Shown here: positions 7,245 to 16,134 of the stretch, in pieces
How the letters are laid out: each line of letters starts with the position of its first letter
Position numbering within the stretch: position 1 is the stretch's first letter
Assembly: GCA_030550395.1 (NCBI GenBank)
Contig: JAUQPL010000001.1
Coordinates: forward strand, 1-64,000
Direction: 5' to 3'
DNA from: Bacteroidota bacterium
Lineage (GTDB): Bacteria; Bacteroidota; Ignavibacteria; Kapaibacteriales; HRBIN21
DNA: 64,000 nt
Translations under genes and position numbers: made by a program
Notes under the pieces: generated by a model
Seen by the model: the letters and a program-made list of their open reading frames with translations, nothing else
Told to the model about the DNA's origin: nothing
Database searches by the model: none

Positions 7245-8711
7245 ATGAATCGGGAGTCCGTGGAATTCCGGCGAGAGCTACGCCTCTTTGATGCGACGAT
7301 GTTGGTCGTTGGTTCCATGATTGGCTCGGGGATCTTCATCGTTAGTGCTGATATCGCGCGCATGGTGGGAGCCCCGGGATATCTGCTCCTGGTATGGCTT
7401 CTGACAGGCATTCTGACATTGATTGCCGCGGTGAGTTACGGGGAATTAGCGGCACTCTTTCCACAGGCGGGTGGACAGTATGTATACTTGCAGCGGGCGT
7501 ATTCGCCTCTTGTAGGATTCCTCTATGGCTGGGCGCTCTTTCTGGTCATTCAGACTGGTTCCATTGCTGCTGTGGCTGTCGCTTTTGCCAAGTTTACAGC
7601 GGTTTTGATTCCATGGTTTTCCGAAGGTAATGTGCTCATGCAAATTGGCGGGCTCCGTATCAATGCTGGACAGGTGTTAGCAATTGTCAGTATTGCAGTC
7701 CTTACACTACTCAACCTCCGAGGAGTCCGGCTGGGCAAGCTCGTACAAGACACCTTTACAGTGACAAAGACGGCAGCACTTTTAGGACTGATTATTGTTG
7801 GGCTCACAATTGGGCTCAACGCTGATAGCATTGCTCGTAATTGGGCAGTATTCTGGGATGCTCAGCGGCTGTGGGAGGGTCTTGGAGAATGGCAGGCGGA
7901 GCCGCTAACGGGACTGGCGCTTCTATCGGCGCTTGGTGCGGCGATGGTGGGTTCGCTGTTTGCTTCCGATGCGTGGAACAATATTACCTTTGCCGCAGCA
8001 GAGGTAGTAGAGCCGCAGCGAACGATTCCCCGCAGCATGGCACTTGGGGTTTTGGTTGTTACGACCCTCTACTTGATGGCCAATTTCGCTTACCTGGCGG
8101 TGTTACCTCTGCGAGGGCAGCCTGATGGAGCTACGGTTTGGGAACGGGGTTTGCAATTTGCCCTCCAGGACCGAGTGGGAGCAGCGGTTGCGGAAGCCGT
8201 TTTCGGTCCATGGGGAGCAGCCCTAATGGCAGTCCTTATCATGGTTTCCACCTTTGGTTGCAACAACGGCTTGATCCTATCGGGGGCGCGGGTGTACTAC
8301 GCTATGGCCCGCGATGGACTCTTCTTCCAAGCAGCAGGGCGTCTGAATCGATATGCCGTTCCGGGAGTTGCATTAGTCCTCCAAGCAGTTTGGTCTAGCA
8401 TCCTCTGCTTGTCAGGGCGATACAGTGACCTGTTGGATTACATCATCTTTGCCGTATTGCTCTTCTACATCGCCACCATTGGGGGGATCTTTCTGCTGCG
8501 ACGCAAGATGCCCAATGCAGAGCGTCCCTATCGGGCGCCTGGATATCCCATCCTGCCGCTGCTTTACATCATTGCAGCAGCTGCTATTGCGCTCGATCTC
8601 CTACTAGTCAAACCACGATATACCGTTGCTGGACTGCTCATTGTGGCTACAGGAGTTCCGGTATACTTTTTCTGGCAGTGGTGGCAACGGCGTCAACATC
8701 GGGAGGGATGA
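7245..8711 (+). CDS. APC-superfamily amino acid permease
   Basis: 488 residues and about 12 hydrophobic segments. The N-terminal motif MLVVGSMIGSGIFIV (TM1 of the APC fold, GSGIF unwound region), the LTGILTLIAAVSYGELAALFP segment, and FAAAEVVEPQRTIPRSM in the TM6-7 loop are classic for the APC amino acid transporters (LAT/y+LAT-like subgroup). It should exchange or import amino acids across the inner membrane; the substrate is not readable. ATG at 7245 preceded by AAGGGTCAGGG is preferred over longer frames that run into holB. pdxJ follows 3 nt after the stop and is probably co-transcribed. Confidence 0.9.
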   Translation: MNRESVEFRRELRLFDATMLVVGSMIGSGIFIVSADIARMVGAPGYLLLVWLLTGILTLIAAVSYGELAALFPQAGGQYVYLQRAYSPLVGFLYGWALFLVIQTGSIAAVAVAFAKFTAVLIPWFSEGNVLMQIGGLRINAGQVLAIVSIAVLTLLNLRGVRLGKLVQDTFTVTKTAALLGLIIVGLTIGLNADSIARNWAVFWDAQRLWEGLGEWQAEPLTGLALLSALGAAMVGSLFASDAWNNITFAAAEVVEPQRTIPRSMALGVLVVTTLYLMANFAYLAVLPLRGQPDGATVWERGLQFALQDRVGAAVAEAVFGPWGAALMAVLIMVSTFGCNNGLILSGARVYYAMARDGLFFQAAGRLNRYAVPGVALVLQAVWSSILCLSGRYSDLLDYIIFAVLLFYIATIGGIFLLRRKMPNAERPYRAPGYPILPLLYIIAAAAIALDLLLVKPRYTVAGLLIVATGVPVYFFWQWWQRRQHREG

Positions 8712-8714
8712 GTG

Positions 8715-9455
8715 ATGGAACTCAGTGTAAATGTAGACCATGTTGCAACGGTACGTGAAGCTCGCGGTGGGACGCAGCCTGACCCAGTCTATGCGGCTTT
8801 AGTGGCAGAGCTGGCGGGAGCCTCAGGGATTGTCTGCCACCTACGTGAGGACCGGAGGCATATCAACGAACGGGACGTCCGCCTGTTACGGGAAGTGGTC
8901 AAGACGCGGCTGAATCTGGAAATGGCCGCAACGGAGGAAATGGTCCGTATCGCCCGGGAAGTCCTACCGGATATCGTTACGTTAGTGCCTGAGCGGCGAC
9001 AGGAGCGTACGACGGAGGGGGGACTGAATGTGGGTCAACAACGGCATTACTTGCGAACGGTGGTGGATATGCTCCACGAGTCTGATATTGAGGTGAGCCT
9101 CTTCGTGGAGCCAGTATTGGAGCAGATTGAGGCAGCGTTGGAGGTTGGAGCTGATCGGGTGGAATTGCACACAGGGCACTATGCCAATGCGACGACTTCG
9201 GAGGTTGCGCGTCAGGAACTGCAGCGTCTGCTCAATGCCGCAGAATTTGCCCGGACACTGGGACTGCGTGTGGCTGCCGGACATGGGCTGACGTATGAGA
9301 ACATTGTGCCGATTTGCCGGATTCGGGCAATTGAAGATGTGAGTATCGGACATGCTATTGTAGCACGGGCAATCTATGTCGGATTTGAGCGCGCCGTACG
9401 GCAGATGGTGGAGCTGATTCGTTATGGTTGCCTACTTCCACCTTTGGAAGGGTGA
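8715..9455 (+). CDS. pdxJ: Pyridoxine 5'-phosphate synthase
   Basis: 246 residues. PdxJ condenses 1-deoxy-D-xylulose 5-phosphate with 3-amino-1-hydroxyacetone 1-phosphate in the DXP-dependent vitamin B6 route. The N-terminus [18 protein letters not shown], the catalytic-loop region [42 protein letters not shown], and the C-terminal [11 protein letters not shown] and EVSIGHA-like [16 protein letters not shown] are all diagnostic. The stop of the permease is at 8709-8711; GTG at 8712 and ATG at 8715 are both possible, and ATG is chosen after a GGGAGGG sequence. rsmE follows 2 nt after the stop. Confidence 0.96.
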   Translation: MELSVNVDHVATVREARGGTQPDPVYAALVAELAGASGIVCHLREDRRHINERDVRLLREVVKTRLNLEMAATEEMVRIAREVLPDIVTLVPERRQERTTEGGLNVGQQRHYLRTVVDMLHESDIEVSLFVEPVLEQIEAALEVGADRVELHTGHYANATTSEVARQELQRLLNAAEFARTLGLRVAAGHGLTYENIVPICRIRAIEDVSIGHAIVARAIYVGFERAVRQMVELIRYGCLLPPLEG

Positions 9456-9457
9456 GG

Positions 9458-10171
9458 ATGGAATGCCTGTATGTACCAGTGCTGAACAGGGATCAGTTAT
9501 GCATTGAGCTTACGGAAGCGGAGGAGTTGCGCCATGTCCGAGCGTTGCGCCTCCGTATCGGAGAACGTGTAGCGTTGACAAATGGGCGGGGACTTCTGGT
9601 GGAGGCAGAGTTTCGTGCAATGAGGTTGCGCCCGGTAGCGGCGGTCTTTCAAGTTCTGAGAGAACTTCCCAATCCAGAGCTCCCCGTCCCTGTGGCTCTG
9701 GCACTGGGGATTCTCCAGGAGCGGGAGCGGCTGGAGTTCGCTTTGGAGAAAGCCGTTGAGCTTGGGGTACGGGAGATTGTCCTTCTGCGCACGCACCGTA
9801 CGCAACCGGTCTCTGTTCGGCTATCCCGGTTGCAAGGCAAGCTTCGTGCGGCAGTCAAGCAGGCACACCGTGCTTGGTTCCCTCAGCTTCATGAGCCGAT
9901 TGGACTCCAGGAATGTTGTCAACGGCTATTCCCGCTCTATCCCCGCCGATTGGTTGCCGATACTGGAGGGGTGCGACTGCAGTACCATGAATGCGTTCCT
10001 ACCCTCATTATGGTTGGGCCCGAAGGAGGCTGGGCTCCGGAAGAGCTGGAGCTCCTGCGAAGTCATGGTGCTACCATCTGGTCGCTCGGGATGAGGCGTC
10101 TTCGCAGCGAAACGGCAGTTGTTGCTACCCTCAGTCTTGTCAGCACAGCTCTGCTGGGTTTCTGTTCATAG
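9458..10171 (+). CDS. rsmE: 16S rRNA m3U1498 methyltransferase
   Basis: 237 residues of the SPOUT class. N-terminal PUA-like part (LTEAEELRHVRALRLRIGE near 19-37), then the trefoil-knot methylase: LGILQERERLEFALEKAVELGV, the RTHRTQ loop (usual RS.RS), KQAHRAWFP, and SAM-binding IMVGPEGGWAPEELELL, with final LGMRRLRSETAVVATLS. It methylates U1498 of 16S rRNA. Start at 9458 (MECLYVP) matches family N-termini; 9428 would overlap pdxJ. Third gene of the permease-pdxJ-rsmE run and convergent with the lipoprotein gene at 10177. Confidence 0.95.
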   Translation: MECLYVPVLNRDQLCIELTEAEELRHVRALRLRIGERVALTNGRGLLVEAEFRAMRLRPVAAVFQVLRELPNPELPVPVALALGILQERERLEFALEKAVELGVREIVLLRTHRTQPVSVRLSRLQGKLRAAVKQAHRAWFPQLHEPIGLQECCQRLFPLYPRRLVADTGGVRLQYHECVPTLIMVGPEGGWAPEELELLRSHGATIWSLGMRRLRSETAVVATLSLVSTALLGFCS

Positions 10172-10176
10172 GGAAT

Positions 10177-10884
10177 TCACTCACCCTTGCGGGGTAGCTT
10201 TGCCACGTCCTTTCGTAAGCTTTCCCCCAGTTTTTCGCCGGCGTTTTGGGCAGCGTACTCCAGAATACGGCGGATCTCCGTTACCTCAAGTGATAGTAGG
10301 CGCGTCGCGTTGAAAATGCTAGCGACAGTAGCGCCACCTGGGACGAGCACAGCGGCCATAGTGCGCTGAAGGGGAATCGTCTCTCTGGTGGAGTTTTCCC
10401 AAACTACCTCTGCACTGGGGCGGTGAAGGATGCGGGAACGCACAGCCACTTGTGCACGAACTCCAGTAGGGGAACTGGCAAGCCGGAATTCCTCCAGGAT
10501 TGTCTCTACCAGGAACGGGGGATCTGCCTGTAATGAGCGGACAGGCTGGAGCCGCAGGTAGGTTTCTGCCGCCTTCTGAAAGCCGCGACCGGCGGCGGCT
10601 GCTAATTCCTCCGGTACCAGTGCTTCCTGCAGCTTACGGGAAGCCTCGGCTTCGGCAATAATTTCTCCAGCCGCTCGCACAATCTCCAGTGCCCAACTAA
10701 CCGTTGTAGGACGGGCAGTATCAGATGGAGGTGGAGCAATCCATACGTCAGCGTCTATGGCTTTCGGTAGGACCCGTGTCTCGTAGAGGGCAAGATTGTT
10801 GAAGATGGGGTATTCGCTTAGGCGGTTTGTATGCCCACAACTGGCGAGGAAAAGAGCAAACGTGACAAGAAGGCACAGGTGCAT
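10177..10884 (-). CDS. Lipoprotein of unknown function
   Basis: 235 residues with a clear lipoprotein signal: hydrophobic LCLLVTFALF then lipobox LASC with Cys16. The mature part (DADVWIAPPPS, EIVRAAGEIIAEAEAS, RAQVAVRSRILHRPSAEVVWENS) resembles outer-membrane-associated lipoproteins of unknown role. It is predicted to be lipidated and exported by Lol/Sec. Start at 10884 is fixed by the lipobox and by a -7 promoter box at 10918-10925, which excludes the in-frame ATG at 10920. Single gene, convergent with rsmE. Confidence 0.8.
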   Translation of the reverse strand: MHLCLLVTFALFLASCGHTNRLSEYPIFNNLALYETRVLPKAIDADVWIAPPPSDTARPTTVSWALEIVRAAGEIIAEAEASRKLQEALVPEELAAAAGRGFQKAAETYLRLQPVRSLQADPPFLVETILEEFRLASSPTGVRAQVAVRSRILHRPSAEVVWENSTRETIPLQRTMAAVLVPGGATVASIFNATRLLSLEVTEIRRILEYAAQNAGEKLGESLRKDVAKLPRKGE

Positions 10885-10917
10885 TTCCAATGCTTGTGGG
10901 AGGTGATACAAACAATA

Positions 10918-10925
10918 CAAAAATA
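10918..10925 (-). promoter_or_regulatory. Promoter -7 box (TATTTTTG) for the lipoprotein gene
   Basis: CAAAAATA on the plus strand reads TATTTTTG towards the lipoprotein gene, 34 nt before its ATG. No convincing -33 TTG at 19-21 nt. Confidence 0.55.
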
Positions 10926-10956
10926 CGGCTCCTGAGGCAAGGGTATTTGAGGAAAA

Positions 10957-12126
10957 TCAGGTAGTTACCTGAGCGAGTTCTGGGATGGACTGTTGCACTC
11001 GGCGGAGGAGTTCAATCCACTGTTGGCGAATGCGGTCAGGGTGGAAGCGTTCTACAAACAATTGGCGGGCGGCACGAGCATGGCTGTACCACAAGTTGGG
11101 GTTGTGCCAATAGTGAGCGATTGCTTCGGCAATCTCCCGTGGGTGCTGTAATACCAGGAAGCCGTTGACACCAGGTTGTATGATTTCTGGAAGCGTTGCA
11201 TGGGGGGTCCCAATAACGGCGCAGCCGGCATTGAGGGCTTCTAAGATACTTGTCGGTTGGGCTTCAGTAGGGTGCTTCGTGGGAAGGAGGAAAAGGTGGT
11301 GGGATAAGTAGAGCTGACGCAGTGTCTCGGGGTCGCGGATGCTGCCATGATGCACTATTTGCCGGGAAAGACCAAGTTCGGCAATACGGCGGGTGAAGGC
11401 AGAGGCATCGTGGGACGTGACCCATCCGCCAACGTAGGTAAGCTGAAAAGGAACCCCGTGGCGGCGGAGGAGAAAGGCGGCTTCCAACAGCTGCCATCCA
11501 CCTTTTTCTGGGAGCATGTGGCCGACGAAAAGGAGGCGTAATCTGCTCGATACGTCTGCGTGGGCCAGTTTCCGTTCAACTTCCGTCTGCGAGCAGAGCA
11601 ATGCTCGGCGGACTAGGTTTGGAATGATGGCAATTTGTTCCTCTGGCAGGATGTCGCGCAGAGGCTCGTAGAGAGACCGTCCGGCGAAGACAAACAGAGT
11701 AGCCCGTCGGGTAAGCCAGTGCAGAGTACGGTGCCACAGCGGAGAAGCATGGAGGGAGAGGAGTGCATTGTGAGTCCACACAACTACGGGGCGTCTGCGG
11801 GGAATTGCCCAGGCAAAGGTAACGCAATCGCGTATATGTCCCAAGGGATTTCCTGAGAAGATGGCGTAGAGGATAGGCAAAGGGTAGCGTGTAGTGAGCC
11901 ACCGAAGATGGTGAATATACCGGAACATTTCTGGGATACGGCGTAAGCGCAGTCGTCCCGGCGCATAGATGCGTCCTTCGGGCGGACGTGCGGTAGCATC
12001 GGCGCGGATGAAGGAAAATTCCGGGGAGAGGAGCTCCAGAAGTTCTTGCGTCAAAAGGCTTTGTCCGTCATAAGGCGGTGGAAAACGCCCGGCACAGATC
12101 CACTGGGAGGGTTGGTGGGGCATCAT
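10957..12126 (-). CDS. GT4-family glycosyltransferase
   Basis: 389 residues with the GT-B fold of family GT4. N-terminal half: CAGRFPPPYDGQSLLT (about 11-26), VWTHNALLSLH. C-terminal half: LLFVGHMLPEKGGWQLLEA (acceptor/donor cleft), IVHHGSI, the EX7E region EAQPTSILEALNAGCAVIGTPHATLPEII and PGVNGFLV. It should move a nucleotide-activated sugar to a cell-surface glycan or lipid in the cytoplasm; donor and acceptor cannot be read. Start could be ATG 12126 or the adjacent ATG 12123. It is alone between the lipoprotein gene and the small-RNA-like locus, away from the main polysaccharide cluster. Confidence 0.85.
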   Translation of the reverse strand: MMPHQPSQWICAGRFPPPYDGQSLLTQELLELLSPEFSFIRADATARPPEGRIYAPGRLRLRRIPEMFRYIHHLRWLTTRYPLPILYAIFSGNPLGHIRDCVTFAWAIPRRRPVVVWTHNALLSLHASPLWHRTLHWLTRRATLFVFAGRSLYEPLRDILPEEQIAIIPNLVRRALLCSQTEVERKLAHADVSSRLRLLFVGHMLPEKGGWQLLEAAFLLRRHGVPFQLTYVGGWVTSHDASAFTRRIAELGLSRQIVHHGSIRDPETLRQLYLSHHLFLLPTKHPTEAQPTSILEALNAGCAVIGTPHATLPEIIQPGVNGFLVLQHPREIAEAIAHYWHNPNLWYSHARAARQLFVERFHPDRIRQQWIELLRRVQQSIPELAQVTT

Positions 12127-12150
12127 GCTGGGGGAAAAGGATTAATGTTG

Positions 12151-12246
12151 TATTTTTGCGTCTGAGCTGAGCGCTGCTCCCTCCCCTGAGCGGCGCGCCA
12201 GAGGCTCGAGCCTGGGGGTTCCCCAACGCCGCCGGGCTCTTTTTTT
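12151..12246 (+). ncRNA. Candidate small structured RNA between a promoter box and a terminator
   Basis: TATTTTTG at 12151-12158 matches the -7 box and points right, while both flanking genes are on the minus strand. About 50 nt later a strong terminator follows (12208-12246). The roughly 80-nt interval is very G+C-rich, contains no ORF on this strand, and can fold: gagc-gct-gctc hairpin, a perfect 12-bp palindrome at 12202-12213, and gcggcg/cgccgc pairing. I could not match it to SRP RNA (no GGAAGCA loop), tmRNA, 6S RNA or a tRNA. A -33 TTG at ideal spacing is missing, so the promoter is not certain. Confidence 0.4.
12208..12246 (+). terminator. Rho-independent terminator on the plus strand
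   Basis: Stem 12208-12215 (gagcctgg) pairs with 12232-12239 (ccgggctc) with one wobble, followed by seven T. It faces away from the minus-strand genes around it, so it must end a plus-strand transcript. Confidence 0.75.
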
Positions 12247-12255
12247 ATTCCGGGA

Positions 12256-13239
12256 TTATACTTTTGCTCTGTAGCGACGCTGGATATCGGCAATGATAGG
12301 TATGGCATGGGTACGCCCGTTCTCAATGAAGATATTCCACGTTTCGCAGCCGCAGACGACGGAACCGGCGACGTAAAGTCCAGGAACTGTCGTTTCAAAG
12401 GTCTCGGGGTTGTAGACCGGGATCAGAGAAGGGTAGTGGAGCTTGATTCCCATCGCTTCTAAGAAAGGTGCGTTGGGGCGGTAGCCAGTGTGGACGATAA
12501 CGAAGTCCACCTCAAGGGTAAAGCGGCGTTCTGTGGGAAGTTCTCGTAATATCAGGCGCTTGGGTTGGATTTCTTCTACAACCGTTTGGAAGAAAGCGCG
12601 GATTTCTCCACGGCGGATACGGTTTTCAATGTCGGGTTTTAGCCAATATTTGACCGATTCCCCAATCCACTCCCGGCGGTGGATCAGGAAGACGGTAGCG
12701 CCGTGCCGGTAGAGATCCAGGGCTGTTTCTACAGCCGAGTTGCGTCCACCAATGACAGCAACACGGGTGTGGACGTAGCCGTAAGGCTCCGTGTAGTAGT
12801 GCGTCACGTGGGACAAATCCTCGCCGGGGACGTCAAGCAGGTTGGGCTGATCAAAGTAGCCAGTAGCCACGATTACAGTGCGGCTCCATAGAACCTCTCC
12901 GTGAGCTGTAACGAGACGGAAAAGCTCTCCGTCGCGTTGGACGGCTACAACTGGTGTATAAAGGCGCAGTGGAAGCTGGAAGTACTCGCTGACGCGGCGG
13001 TAATATTGAAGAGCTTCAACTCGGGTCGGTCTGGGGTTTGCGCTAGTGAAAGGAATTCCCCCTAACTCCAAATTTTCTGCCGTGGAGAAGAAGGTCATGT
13101 TGGTCGGGAAGCGGCGGATGGACTCTACAAGTGCTCCTTTTTCCAGGATAAGGAAGTGCAGACCTGCGCGTTGCGCTTCAATGCCACATGCCAGTCCTGT
13201 AGGACCAGCCCCGATGATGAGCGTATCCCAGACCTCCAT
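12256..13239 (-). CDS. ypdA: YpdA-like FAD/NAD(P)-dependent disulfide reductase
   Basis: 327 residues with two dinucleotide-binding motifs: GAGPTG (10-15, FAD) and VIGGRNSAVE (162-171, NAD(P)H; the family motif is VVGGKNSA). It also has NMTFFSTAENLELGGIPF, ATGYFDQPN and the C-terminal GLYVAGSVVCGCETWNIFIENGR that typifies YpdA. In Firmicutes YpdA reduces bacillithiol disulfide with NADPH; relatives occur in Bacteroidota, but no bacillithiol biosynthesis gene is visible here, so the thiol substrate is inferred. It begins 3 nt after the stop of the large T9SS protein on the same strand and forms the end of an adk - T9SS protein - ypdA run. Confidence 0.88.
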   Translation of the reverse strand: MEVWDTLIIGAGPTGLACGIEAQRAGLHFLILEKGALVESIRRFPTNMTFFSTAENLELGGIPFTSANPRPTRVEALQYYRRVSEYFQLPLRLYTPVVAVQRDGELFRLVTAHGEVLWSRTVIVATGYFDQPNLLDVPGEDLSHVTHYYTEPYGYVHTRVAVIGGRNSAVETALDLYRHGATVFLIHRREWIGESVKYWLKPDIENRIRRGEIRAFFQTVVEEIQPKRLILRELPTERRFTLEVDFVIVHTGYRPNAPFLEAMGIKLHYPSLIPVYNPETFETTVPGLYVAGSVVCGCETWNIFIENGRTHAIPIIADIQRRYRAKV

Positions 13240-13242
13240 ATC

Positions 13243-16134
13243 TCAGCGCAGGATCAGCAGAGGAGCTATCCCTGTTGTCCCAAGCCGCAAATAGTAGAGA
13301 CCTGGTGGGAGGGTGTGGAGATTGCAGCGGATGACACGGGAACCATCGCCTCTCCTTTCTGCTTCCCAGACGGGGAGGGAGAGAGTCTGCCCTAGAGGAG
13401 TCACTATCGCCACGGATGTAGGTGGTGGGAGATGAGGTGGGAGTTCAATTTGCACCACATCCGTTGCTGGCTGTGGGAAGAGCCGCAGCGGCTTGCGCGG
13501 TTGCTCGGCGATATAATCTGGCTCGGCGGCGTCTAGGCGGACGTTGTCAATGTACCAGCCATCGTTGTTCCGGAGGGGATTGGAACGGAGGCGGAATCGG
13601 ATGTAGAGGGTATCACCGATGAAACGGCGTAGGTCCCGATGTTCCGTTACCCATGTGCTATTGCCAACACTGTCCCGGAAGCCAGGGGAACGACGGCGGT
13701 CAATAGCTTGGACGACATACCAGGTGCGCCCGAAGTCAGGGGAGACTTCTGTAATGGCAGTGTCGCTAATCTCCACCAGGGCAATGTTGTCATAACTCAA
13801 TGTTGCTGCGGTGTCCGAAACGATAACGGGGGGCAGTACAACCCATGTGTTAGAGCGGTTGGGGTACGGTCCATCGGGAGAGTCCGTCAGCGAATATGGT
13901 GGAGAGGCAGCAGCTCGGTCAGTCAATCCCCAAGTGCCGTTAGAAAACAGGGCTGGGGTGCTGAGGCTGTCGTCAAAGGTGACGGAGAAGTGGCGGAAAG
14001 GAGGGCCAGCGTAAGCGAGAATAGTGTCGGAGGGCTGGCTAAAGGTAAGGACGTTACTTCGGAAGCCCGCGGCGCGGAGGTAGAGTTGGTAGAAACGCCC
14101 AGTGGGGAGGCGGAGCAGGTGGGAGCTGATTGCTCCTGCTTGTACAGATGGTGGCTTTGCGCTATCGAGGGCAGCACCGGTGGCAGCATCGTGGATGGTA
14201 ACTCCAGCGAAGTCATATAGTTCGGTGCTGTCAATGTGAAAAGCGGGATTACGCCATTGCACCAGGATACCCTCCTCGTGGGGGCGAGCAACGATGTCTG
14301 TTGGAGGCAGTGGTTCCCGTGCACCCCCGACGAAACCAGAGATGCTCACTGGCTCGCTTTCCAGACTATCGGGAGTCATGGCGATAAGAGTGTAGGTGAA
14401 AGGAGCTCCATCGGTGAGTCCAGTATCGGTGAATTCTTGGGTTCCTTTGGGGACAGTGGCAATTAGAGACGACTGGCGGAAGATACGGATCGCGAAGTCC
14501 GTCAAAGGCTCGCCCAGAAGGTTCTCCGTTGGATCGCGCCAGCGTAGGCGGACAGCCCCTGTGGCAGGAAACTGGGCTCGGAGACTATCCGGTGGGCGAG
14601 GGGCAAAGCTAACGAGAGCGACGTAGGTATCCAGTGTACTTAAAGAGCCGCGAGGGGAGTCCGGCATCCAGAAGCAGGGATAAATGCGCCCGTTATAGGC
14701 AGCGATGCTGGTGTAATCTCCCCAGTAATAGTTGCCCGGACCTTGGTAGGAGACATCTTCGGGACCGTCAATGTAGAAGGTCCAGGGGGTCAGCCGGATA
14801 TGCCGCCATGTTTGGGCGTCGCGGGAGATGGCGAGGTAGGCGTCAACGCCTTGATTGTGGGGATCGTGTTGCGAGCTGTAATAGAGGACGGCGATCAACC
14901 CCGTGATAGGGTCTACAGCAATCGCAGGGAAGAAGACATCGTTGTGGAGCTGGTTATTGTCAATGCGTTGTGAGGGTGCCCAGATTGTGCCTCCGTTGGT
15001 GGAATAGGTGAAGAAGAGCCCACTCCGCCCCAGGTTATCTTTGCCTGCTTGTACCAAGTAGAGCCAGCCGCGGCGAGGACCTGAGGATAAATCCACGGCA
15101 ATGGCCGGATAGGAGCTTACTCGGATGTTTTGCTTATCGGGCAGAACCTGGCGTCCGCTACTGGAATGGATTGTCCCTAGCAATGTGACGGATTGGGCTA
15201 ATACGGGGACAGGACGCCACGTCTGTCCGCCGTCGGTTGAAATTTGCAATAGGGCATTTTCCTGCATGCCGAGACGCTGGCGCCATGCAAGGTACACCTC
15301 TCCTCTGGGCCCAATGGCAAGGATTGGGGCTTGCGTATCCCCACCGCTTCCCGGTAGCAAGGTGGGAAGACTCCAGCTTTGTCCTCCGTCTGTGCTCCGA
15401 GCCACATAGATACCAGGGGTTCCTCCGAAACGTCGCCAAGCGACATAGATTGTGTTGCGATATGGTGAATTGCTCACGGTATCCACCACCATGAGGCACT
15501 TATCATCGAAGGGCGCGTTCTGACCCTCATTCAGCGTTACGGGAGCCAGTTCCGTCCAGCTTTGTCCGCCGTTTGTTGAGATAGCCACAAAGACGCCGTT
15601 GGTCCCGGCTAATTGGTTATTGACAATTTGTGCCATGATGTGGGAATAGTAAGCGTTGCCATTGCGATCAAAGCTTAAGCCAGGATCGGCAATAGCAGCT
15701 CCGGTAGCCGTTGGAACGAAGAGATTGGCTGGAGTTATGGCAGAGCTCCAGGTCCGACCGCCATCGGTGCTGCGGTAGGAGACCATCCGGTAGTTGCCTC
15801 CGTAATTGTAACGGGAGTCGTTTGCTCCTGCCAAGAGGATTCGGGGATTGTGGGGGGCGATGGTAATCCATGTCTCACTTTGGTCCAGCGGATATGGAGA
15901 GATATTGACCAGCGGGATACCGCTCGGGGCGGTCAGGTACAGAGGTCCTGTATGGGGTTTGAGAAGCTCCTCAGGGCGGTAGTCGTGAGGGCTGACCCGT
16001 CGGATAGCACCCCATGTGACAGGGTGAGTCTCCCTGCCGGCATGGAGATACAGGGGAAGTTGGCGGGCGTCATACTGTCCCCATGCCGTGGAGATCAGGA
16101 AGAGGATGAGCAGCTTAGGATTGTTCGGTTGCAT
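13243..16134 (-). CDS. Secreted BNR/Asp-box propeller protein with fibronectin-like region and T9SS sorting domain
   Basis: 963 residues. Short signal peptide (MQPNNPKLLILFLISTAWG). Residues about 50-500 form a sialidase-type propeller with many Asp boxes ([50 protein letters not shown]). Then FN3-like segments (PDSLRAQFPATGAVRLRWRD), a jelly-roll-like region (WYVVQAIDRR, LYIRFRLRSNP) and a T9SS type A tail (LRLFPQPATDVVQIEL, GLYYLRLG). It is probably exported and anchored or released by T9SS; no sialidase catalytic set is claimed. Start at 16134 gives a good signal peptide and overlaps the adk stop by 20 nt. Confidence 0.85.
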   Translation of the reverse strand: MQPNNPKLLILFLISTAWGQYDARQLPLYLHAGRETHPVTWGAIRRVSPHDYRPEELLKPHTGPLYLTAPSGIPLVNISPYPLDQSETWITIAPHNPRILLAGANDSRYNYGGNYRMVSYRSTDGGRTWSSAITPANLFVPTATGAAIADPGLSFDRNGNAYYSHIMAQIVNNQLAGTNGVFVAISTNGGQSWTELAPVTLNEGQNAPFDDKCLMVVDTVSNSPYRNTIYVAWRRFGGTPGIYVARSTDGGQSWSLPTLLPGSGGDTQAPILAIGPRGEVYLAWRQRLGMQENALLQISTDGGQTWRPVPVLAQSVTLLGTIHSSSGRQVLPDKQNIRVSSYPAIAVDLSSGPRRGWLYLVQAGKDNLGRSGLFFTYSTNGGTIWAPSQRIDNNQLHNDVFFPAIAVDPITGLIAVLYYSSQHDPHNQGVDAYLAISRDAQTWRHIRLTPWTFYIDGPEDVSYQGPGNYYWGDYTSIAAYNGRIYPCFWMPDSPRGSLSTLDTYVALVSFAPRPPDSLRAQFPATGAVRLRWRDPTENLLGEPLTDFAIRIFRQSSLIATVPKGTQEFTDTGLTDGAPFTYTLIAMTPDSLESEPVSISGFVGGAREPLPPTDIVARPHEEGILVQWRNPAFHIDSTELYDFAGVTIHDAATGAALDSAKPPSVQAGAISSHLLRLPTGRFYQLYLRAAGFRSNVLTFSQPSDTILAYAGPPFRHFSVTFDDSLSTPALFSNGTWGLTDRAAASPPYSLTDSPDGPYPNRSNTWVVLPPVIVSDTAATLSYDNIALVEISDTAITEVSPDFGRTWYVVQAIDRRRSPGFRDSVGNSTWVTEHRDLRRFIGDTLYIRFRLRSNPLRNNDGWYIDNVRLDAAEPDYIAEQPRKPLRLFPQPATDVVQIELPPHLPPPTSVAIVTPLGQTLSLPVWEAERRGDGSRVIRCNLHTLPPGLYYLRLGTTGIAPLLILR

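Noticed and set aside
12160-12246. SRP (4.5S) RNA or tmRNA at the orphan small-RNA locus
   Set aside because: The conserved SRP loop (GGAAGCA) is absent and no tRNA-like ends are seen; left as an unassigned candidate.
12123-12398. Minus-strand reading frame bridging the glycosyltransferase and ypdA
   Set aside because: It overlaps ypdA out of frame and crosses the terminator palindrome; no family resemblance.
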